Origin: Pyrinomonadaceae bacterium MAG19_C2-C3
GTDB taxonomy: Bacteria > Acidobacteriota > Blastocatellia > Pyrinomonadales > Pyrinomonadaceae
Length of the DNA: 42,079 nt
Assembly (NCBI GenBank): GCA_024330265.1
Contig: JANDLT010000040.1
Span: forward strand, 1-42,079
Direction: 5' to 3'
This document shows positions 35,386-42,079 of this stretch, piece by piece; position 1 is the first letter of the stretch, and the number at the start of each line of letters is the position of its first letter. Below the pieces are notes generated by a model that was given only the letters and a program-made list of their open reading frames with translations, was not told where the DNA came from and made no database searches. A program made the position numbers and the translations under genes.

Positions 35386-38091
35386 TCAAAAATTCCGCGC
35401 CGCGCCAGTCGCGGGTCCCGGTGTGTTAGCGGGGGGAGTCGCGTTGTTCGTGTTGACGATGGTTTGCAAACGCTTCTCGAAAAATTCGAGAAACTGTTTT
35501 GCCTGCAGGATGCTGGTCTTCTCGCGTGCGTCGCGGAACAACTGTATGCCGCGCGCATCGCCAAGCGCGATGAGTGCTTCGGCGGCGGCGACCGCGACTT
35601 GAAAATCCTGTCGCGTGATGCCTTGCGTGAAAGCCTCGGAGACAAGCGGAAACGCGCGTGCGTCCTTTTTGCCCGCCGCGCCGAGAATCGTCACCGCCCC
35701 GGCACGCACCGCGCTCGTATTCCCCTTCGCGGCGTAACGCAAACCTAAGTCAAACGCACGCGCGTCACCGAGTCGCGCGAGTCCGGCGAGTCCCGCTCCG
35801 CGCACTTGGTCACGAAACGAATCCACAGCCGTTAATTTTGTGAGCGCGTCATAAGCCGCCGTGTCTTTCGTGTCGCCGTAAGCCGTCGCCGCCGCGCGGA
35901 CGACGCTATAACTCCCGTCGGTGAGCGCGGCTTTGTACACGTCAGCGTATTTCGCGTCTTTTGTCGCGGCAAGCGAAGTGATTGCCTGCGCGCGAACAAG
36001 GGATTTCGGGTCTTTCGTCAACGCGACGAGAGCCGGACGGAATGTTTCGCCAAGCGGCGTGGCAAAGAGCGGCGGCGGAATCTTCGCGGCTTCCAAACGC
36101 ACGCCCCAGAAAGCATCTTTCGTCATCGCCCCGCTCATCGCATTCGCAATCTGAGCGCGTTCGGCTTCCGTAGTGGTGGGCAAAGTGAGACGTTGCGAAA
36201 GCAGTTCGACGGCTTCGAGTCGTCCGGCGGTGTCCGTGCCGTTCTGTAACTGATATGCGAGTTCCGTCGTCGGACGCTCGAAATTCAACTGCTTAATCGT
36301 GACGCTGCCCTTATCGAAGTTGACGAACTGCGGTGCGGCTTCGACGTTATTAAATGTGAAAGTTTGTTCGGCTTGCGGTTCGATAGTGATGCGTTCGGTG
36401 CGCGCTCCCGTCGTCATACCGATTTCGACATCGAGCGGCAAGCGGAAAAATTCAACTTGCGGGTAAGCGTTCGCCGGGTCAATCTTCTGTTCTTGCTTGA
36501 CAATCATCGTTAATTGTTTCTTCGCGTCATCGTAAGTTTTCGTGACGTTCAGAACCGGATGACCCATTTTGTAAAGCCATTGGTCGAAGAACCAATCCAT
36601 CGGCTGACCCGTCGTTTCTTCAACGGCGATGCGGAAGTTTTCGGTGACGACGGGTTGATGCGCGTGCTTCTTCAGGTAGTGCGTGATGGAGCGGAAGAAC
36701 GCATCATCGCCGAGCGTCTTGCGAAGCATATGCAAGACCGCACCGCCGCGCGGGTAAGCGTAACTATCAAACAATGCGTCGGCATCGGCATAGTTGTTCG
36801 TCACAATCGGGCGGCGATTGCCTTGCGCCCATGCTTGCAAATACTGGTCTTGATTCTCGCGCACGTCGGCGTAAATAAACGTGTCTTCACCGAGATTATG
36901 TTGCCGCCACAACGCTTGAAAGTAAGTCGCAAAAGATTCGTTAAGCCAGATGTGCGCCCATGTCCGCGTCGTCACGTAATTGCCGAACCACTGGTGCGCG
37001 AGTTCGTGCGAGATAAGCGAATCGCTCGTGCCGTCGAGCGCGGTGCGCGCGTCAACGATTGAGGTGTCGGTTAAAGTCGTCGCCGTGATGTTCTCCATGC
37101 CGCCGCCGAAGTCGCGCACAAAAGTTTGGTCGTACTTCGGATATGGATATTTGACGCCGGTGCGTTCGGAGAGAAACTTGACCATCTCCGCGACGCGCGC
37201 ACCTGTGACGCGACCTTCTTCGACCATGTTCGGGTATGTATAAGTCGTGACCGGAATGCCGTCATAATTCGATGTAATCGGCGCATACTCACCGACGATA
37301 ATCGAGACGAGATAACTCGCGTGCGGTTGCGCCATCTTCCAATGCCAAGTCCGCGTGCCGTCGGCGTTGTCTTTCTTTCCGAGCAGTGAACCGTTCGAGA
37401 TGACGGTGTATTTCGGGTCAACCGTCGCAATCATTTCCGTCGTCGTGAAATCGTTCGGATGGTCGAAGTGCGGAAACCATGTCGAGTTGTATTCGCTTTC
37501 CCCTTGCGACCAAATCTGCATCGGGCGTTTCGGGTCATCCGCCGTCGGTTTGATGAACGTCAATCCTTGACCGAAACCGAGTATGCCTTTGTCGTTGATG
37601 ACGCCGACCGTGTTGTATGTAATCGCCATCGTCAGTTCGTCCGAAGGTTGATAAACGCGGTCAAGCGCGACGCGAAGCTTTCCGGCTTTGGCGTCGGGTG
37701 CGAAATTGAGCGTCTGACCGGCGGCGAGTTTGACCGTTTGAATCGTCATGTTCGTCGCGTCAAACTCGACTTCGCGCGTGTCTTTGAGAAGCGGCGCGAA
37801 GGTAATCGTCGCCGTTCCCAAAGCCTGTTCTTTCAGCCAATCGAAACGCAAATCGAGTTTGATATGGCGCGTGTCGTAGTTGCGCGGTGGGATGAATTGA
37901 CGCGGCGGCAAAGGCTTTCGCTCCGCGACGCGCGCGGGTGCGGGCGTGGTGACGGCTTGCCCGAACGCGACGTTATAGTTAGAGACGAGAAGCAGCGCGA
38001 GACACACGAGGCTCGTCAACCGACGCGCCACACGTCGGTTGCTGACTTCGTTCATATTGTTTTTTGAAGACGAAAAAATACTAGGGTACAT
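35386..38091 (-). CDS. Secreted M1-family aminopeptidase with HEAT-like tail
   Basis: The product of about 901 residues is a zinc aminopeptidase of family M1. A signal peptide or anchor lies at about 25-45. The substrate-binding GGMEN motif is at 330-334, and the zinc site HELAH (362-366) is followed by the third ligand Glu385 in LNESFATY, the correct spacing of 18 residues. The C-terminal part from about residue 640 consists of HEAT-like repeats (KSLVRAQAITSLAATKDAKY and GAGLAGLARLGDARAF), as in some bacterial M1 enzymes. It should remove N-terminal residues from peptides outside the cytoplasm. The start at 38091 has GAAG five bases upstream; a Met at about residue 13 is also possible. It is transcribed away from purC. 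Confidence 0.92.
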   Translation of the reverse strand: MYPSIFSSSKNNMNEVSNRRVARRLTSLVCLALLLVSNYNVAFGQAVTTPAPARVAERKPLPPRQFIPPRNYDTRHIKLDLRFDWLKEQALGTATITFAPLLKDTREVEFDATNMTIQTVKLAAGQTLNFAPDAKAGKLRVALDRVYQPSDELTMAITYNTVGVINDKGILGFGQGLTFIKPTADDPKRPMQIWSQGESEYNSTWFPHFDHPNDFTTTEMIATVDPKYTVISNGSLLGKKDNADGTRTWHWKMAQPHASYLVSIIVGEYAPITSNYDGIPVTTYTYPNMVEEGRVTGARVAEMVKFLSERTGVKYPYPKYDQTFVRDFGGGMENITATTLTDTSIVDARTALDGTSDSLISHELAHQWFGNYVTTRTWAHIWLNESFATYFQALWRQHNLGEDTFIYADVRENQDQYLQAWAQGNRRPIVTNNYADADALFDSYAYPRGGAVLHMLRKTLGDDAFFRSITHYLKKHAHQPVVTENFRIAVEETTGQPMDWFFDQWLYKMGHPVLNVTKTYDDAKKQLTMIVKQEQKIDPANAYPQVEFFRLPLDVEIGMTTGARTERITIEPQAEQTFTFNNVEAAPQFVNFDKGSVTIKQLNFERPTTELAYQLQNGTDTAGRLEAVELLSQRLTLPTTTEAERAQIANAMSGAMTKDAFWGVRLEAAKIPPPLFATPLGETFRPALVALTKDPKSLVRAQAITSLAATKDAKYADVYKAALTDGSYSVVRAAATAYGDTKDTAAYDALTKLTAVDSFRDQVRGAGLAGLARLGDARAFDLGLRYAAKGNTSAVRAGAVTILGAAGKKDARAFPLVSEAFTQGITRQDFQVAVAAAEALIALGDARGIQLFRDAREKTSILQAKQFLEFFEKRLQTIVNTNNATPPANTPGPATGAARNF

Positions 38092-38372
38092 AGAGACTTC
38101 ACAACCTTTCACTCAATCATTGTTTATTTTTAGACTCTGAACTTTACCGAACTTTTGATAAGGGGAAAGCATGACTCGTGCGCGGGTTAAAGTAACTTTC
38201 GATTTAATCGCATTGTGGCACACTCTGCATTGTCTATGTATCGTCTGTAAATGACGAACGACGACTTGATGCTTGACAAAGTTTCGGGCGGCGCACAAAA
38301 TCCCGCGTCGTTAAACCGCACATTCAAACGTCCGTTTCCACCAACTCAAACAAACCGCGACACTACCTTGCG
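38092..38372. other. Intergenic region between divergent peptidase and purC genes
   Basis: No gene or RNA is visible. The spacer must hold promoters for both directions. A TTGACA at 38274-38279 could serve purC, but the expected -10 position (CAAAAT) is a poor match, so I do not call it. Confidence 0.4.
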
Positions 38373-39281
38373 ATGACTACCACGACGATGCATGAATCGG
38401 ACACGCCGCTTGACGGATTGACGTTGCGCGCTCAGGGGAAAGTGCGTGATGTTTATACGGTTGACGAGGAGTATTTGTTACTCGTCGCCTCTGACCGCAT
38501 CTCGGCGTTTGATTGCGTCTTGCCGACGCGCATCACGGGCAAAGGCGCGATTCTGACCGAGCTTTCAAAGTTCTGGTTCGACCGCTTAAAAGACCTCACG
38601 CCGCATCATCTCGTCACGACGGATGTTGATGAGATGCCGGACATCGTGCGTCGCCACGCCGCCCGCTTGCGTCACCGTTCGATGCTTGTCCGCCGCACAA
38701 AAGTTTTCCCGATTGAGTGCGTCGTGCGCGGTTATCTCGCGGGTTCGGGTTGGAAAGATTATCAAAGCACGGGCGCGGTTTGCGGTCACACACTGCCCGC
38801 AGGTTTGCGCGAAGCCGACCAACTGCCCGAAGCGATTTTCACCCCCGCGACGAAAGCCGCGAAGGGTCACGACGAAAACATCTCCGAACGCAAAATGGAA
38901 AACATCATCGGCAGCGAAGCGACGAAACATTTGCGCGAAACGAGTCTCGACCTTTACGCCCGCGCCTGTGAACACGCCGCAGCGTGCGGCATCATCATCG
39001 CCGATACCAAGTTCGAGTTCGGCACGGACACAGACGGGCGCACGCTTCTGATTGATGAGGTTCTCACTCCCGACTCGTCGCGTTTCTGGGATACGACGAC
39101 TTATCAAGCGGGAACTTCGCCGCCGTCTTACGATAAGCAATTCGTGCGCGATTATTTAGAAACGCTTTCATGGGACAAGCGACCGCCCGCGCCTGAATTG
39201 CCACCTGAAATCGTGCAAGCCACCGTCGCGCGCTACAAACAGGCTTATCAACTGCTCACCGGAAACGCGGCGGCATTATGA
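38373..39281 (+). CDS. purC: Phosphoribosylaminoimidazole-succinocarboxamide synthase
   Basis: The 302-residue enzyme joins aspartate to carboxyaminoimidazole ribonucleotide using ATP, a late step of purine synthesis in the cytoplasm. Diagnostic motifs are GKVRDVY near residues 22-28, ECVVRGYLAGSGWKDY near 114-129, the acidic ADTKFEFG near 211-218, and the signature IDEVLTPDSSRFW near 228-240. The length fits the longer form of the family (about 300 residues, as in yeast Ade1) rather than the 240-residue form. No strong ribosome-binding site precedes the ATG. It is followed after 67 bases by a small Fis-type gene. Confidence 0.95.
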   Translation: MTTTTMHESDTPLDGLTLRAQGKVRDVYTVDEEYLLLVASDRISAFDCVLPTRITGKGAILTELSKFWFDRLKDLTPHHLVTTDVDEMPDIVRRHAARLRHRSMLVRRTKVFPIECVVRGYLAGSGWKDYQSTGAVCGHTLPAGLREADQLPEAIFTPATKAAKGHDENISERKMENIIGSEATKHLRETSLDLYARACEHAAACGIIIADTKFEFGTDTDGRTLLIDEVLTPDSSRFWDTTTYQAGTSPPSYDKQFVRDYLETLSWDKRPPAPELPPEIVQATVARYKQAYQLLTGNAAAL

Positions 39282-39348
39282 TTTTCTTTAATCCCTGTGC
39301 GTGTCAATTAGCACATCACTGCCCAAATCTTACTTGCCGGAGTTACTC

Positions 39349-39591
39349 ATGCAATTACACGCGCGCTTGGAAGCATTGATTGATGAAATGCTCGACGGCA
39401 AAATCTTGCTTGACGAAGCGATGACGGAGTTTGAAAAGCTGTACATTCAAAAAGCACTGCTTCGCAACAAAGACCACCTTTCGCACACCGCCGCGACGCT
39501 CGGCATCCATCGCAACACGCTTTCCAAAAGAGTCGCCGCTTATAAATCCCAAGAGCGAATCATGCACACCAAGTCAGAGCGTTCGCGTTGA
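39349..39591 (+). CDS. Small Fis-type helix-turn-helix protein
   Basis: The 80-residue product ends in a Fis-family helix-turn-helix: EKLYIQKALLRNKDHLSHTA leads into the HTH AATLGIHRNTLSKRV. This domain is shared with Fis and the C-termini of NtrC-type activators. The first 25 residues form an amphipathic helix (LHARLEALIDEMLDGK) that may dimerise. The ATG at 39349 has CGGAG seven bases upstream; an in-frame GTG at 39301 has none. It may be co-transcribed with purC. Its targets are unknown. Confidence 0.85.
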   Translation: MQLHARLEALIDEMLDGKILLDEAMTEFEKLYIQKALLRNKDHLSHTAATLGIHRNTLSKRVAAYKSQERIMHTKSERSR

Positions 39592-39654
39592 TTGTTCATG
39601 TCGCTTCGCCAACCCTTTGCTTTCCTTCTTTCGACTCTCTTTCCAACCACACAT

Positions 39655-39682
39655 TTGACAACAAGATTGTTGCTTCTATAAA
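39655..39682 (+). promoter_or_regulatory. Sigma-70-type promoter of groESL
   Basis: TTGACA (39655-39660) is followed after 16 bases by TATAAA (39677-39682). The CIRCE operator begins two bases after the -10 box, so it overlaps the transcription start, as is usual for HrcA-controlled chaperone genes. Confidence 0.82.
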
Positions 39683-39683
39683 C

Positions 39684-39710
39684 TTAGCACTCGCCGCTAA
39701 GGAGTGCTAA
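39684..39710 (+). promoter_or_regulatory. CIRCE operator (HrcA binding site)
   Basis: The sequence is a perfect CIRCE element: TTAGCACTC, nine bases, GAGTGCTAA. It is the binding site of the heat-shock repressor HrcA and lies about 150 bases upstream of groES. No hrcA gene is in the window. Confidence 0.97.
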
Positions 39711-39858
39711 CAAAAAGAGGCTCGAATCTTTCGTGCCTTTCGTGTCTCTCTGCGAAAAGACGCTTTAAGTAAGCGGCGAATGTTTGAAATTAAAAATCAC
39801 GATTCAATAACTGCGGACATAATCTTGTCGGCAGTCAAAACTAGAAGGAGCAAACAGA

Positions 39859-40215
39859 ATGGCTACTACGATTAAACCGTTGCAAGACCGCGTTATCGTC
39901 CGACGCATTGAAGAAGGCGAACAGACGCGCGGCGGAATCATCATCCCCGACAGCGCGAAAGAGAAACCGCAAGAAGGCGAAATCATCGCGGCGGGCGAAG
40001 GCAAATATCGCAACGACGGCGAACGTCAACTGCTCGATGTCAAAGCGGGCGACCGCGTGTTGTTCGGTAAATACAGCGGTTCGGAAATCACGGTTGACAA
40101 CGAAACTTTGTTGATTATGCGTGAAGACGAAATTCTCGGCGTTATCGAACGCGCGGGCGCGGCGGCGGGCGGCTCATCGCAAACCACGACGACCGGCAAG
40201 AAAAGCGGTAAATAG
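39859..40215 (+). CDS. groES: Co-chaperonin GroES
   Basis: The 118-residue product is the heptameric lid of the GroEL chamber. It starts [12 protein letters not shown] and has the mobile loop [20 protein letters not shown] at about 19-38, followed by the usual beta-barrel to about residue 98. The last 20 residues ([20 protein letters not shown]) are a flexible extension not found in standard GroES of about 95-100 residues. AGAAGGAG lies nine bases before the ATG. It is controlled by the CIRCE operator and promoter upstream and is followed by groEL after 81 bases. Confidence 0.97.
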   Translation: MATTIKPLQDRVIVRRIEEGEQTRGGIIIPDSAKEKPQEGEIIAAGEGKYRNDGERQLLDVKAGDRVLFGKYSGSEITVDNETLLIMREDEILGVIERAGAAAGGSSQTTTTGKKSGK

Positions 40216-40275
40216 GTTTCGACCTGTTTGCCGCTCGCTTATTTTCAGCAATCAAAAAACATTTAAGAAGTTTAA

Positions 40276-41958
<1,683 letters not shown>

Positions 41959-41974
41959 GCCAAGTAGAAAGTAG

Positions 41975-42019
41975 AAAGTAGAAAGGCGGAAGTGTTTTAA
42001 GCTTCCGCCTTTCTACTTT
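41975..42019 (+). terminator. Hairpin after groEL, likely terminator
   Basis: Eighteen-base arms (41975-41992 and 42002-42019) are perfectly complementary, with a nine-base loop. They begin 16 bases after the groEL stop. The stem includes TAGAAAGGCGGAAG, and the heptamer AAGTAGA is repeated just before it. No strong T tract follows, so part of its role may be transcript protection. Confidence 0.65.
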
Positions 42020-42029
42020 GACGAAGTTT

Positions 42030-42079
42030 AGAGGCGGGCTTCCGCCCGCCGTTCGTCGCAGAAGCGAGGCGGGCGGAAG
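42030..42079. repeat. GC-rich palindromic repeat cut by the window end
   Basis: GAGGCGGGCTTCCGCCCGCCG (a hairpin GGCGGG/CCCGCC) is followed by GCGAGGCGGGCGGAAG. It resembles the small-hairpin elements in the left part of the window, but its far end lies outside. Confidence 0.45.

Noticed and set aside
36514..37062. 182-codon plus-strand frame opposite the M1 peptidase
   Set aside because: Covers the conserved catalytic domain on the other strand and has no domain of its own.
38215..38232. Sigma-54-like GTGGCACACTCTGCATTG upstream of purC
   Set aside because: The GG and GC doublets are eight bases apart instead of ten, so it cannot be a normal -24/-12 promoter.
38586..39140. 184-codon minus-strand frame opposite purC
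   Set aside because: Antisense to conserved PurC motifs; no ribosome-binding site and no recognisable protein.

Overview
The window is about 42 kb of a moderately GC-rich bacterial chromosome. Its gene families (a complete set of type IV pilus alignment genes with large PilX-like proteins, a Roadblock/LC7 protein, HEAT-repeat membrane proteins, a Uma2 protein, a HEAT-tailed M1 peptidase and CIRCE-controlled groESL) suggest Acidobacteriota, perhaps class Blastocatellia. That placement is an inference from gene content and was not tested by a search. Nearly all genes from 0.7 to 38 kb lie on the minus strand.

Left part (1-6.5 kb): the 3' part of a monofunctional peptidoglycan glycosyltransferase, a small glycine-zipper envelope protein, and a type III restriction-modification locus (mod then res, minus strand). 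This locus is decaying. The Res protein stops where its nuclease domain should begin, and its stop codon lies inside the terminus of a palindromic element. A second palindromic element sits between mod and res, where the tail of a third, broken gene survives. A third lies upstream of mod. All three elements are built of small hairpins nested inside a larger imperfect palindrome.

Pilus region (6.5-23 kb, minus strand): pilM-pilN-pilO-pilP-pilQ, a Roadblock gene, then eight minor-pseudopilin genes. The eight form two four-gene modules with the same order (FimT/GspH, PilV, PilW, PilX). The long leader of pilM holds a near-consensus sigma-70 promoter and what reads as a class I cyclic-di-GMP (GEMM-I) riboswitch. 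A candidate sigma-54 promoter precedes the first pseudopilin gene. Together these suggest that assembly of the pilus machine is set by cyclic-di-GMP and that the minor pseudopilins have a separate switch. The major pilin, the pilus motors and a recognisable PilY1 are not in the window. The last gene of the run encodes an unusually large PilX-like protein of about 1,096 residues.

Right part (23-42 kb): an unrecognised membrane-anchored protein shaped like the DUF3352 family, a Uma2 nuclease-fold protein, uvrB (its start bordered by heptanucleotide repeats), two paralogous proteins with an AMIN-like domain, a membrane segment and HEAT repeats, an OmpR-type response regulator without an adjacent kinase, and a secreted M1 aminopeptidase. 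On the plus strand follow purC, a small Fis-type helix-turn-helix protein, and groES-groEL behind a perfect CIRCE operator. The most interesting signals are the riboswitch-led pilus operon, the duplicated pseudopilin modules, the AMIN-TM-HEAT pair, and the palindromic elements that truncated the restriction enzyme.
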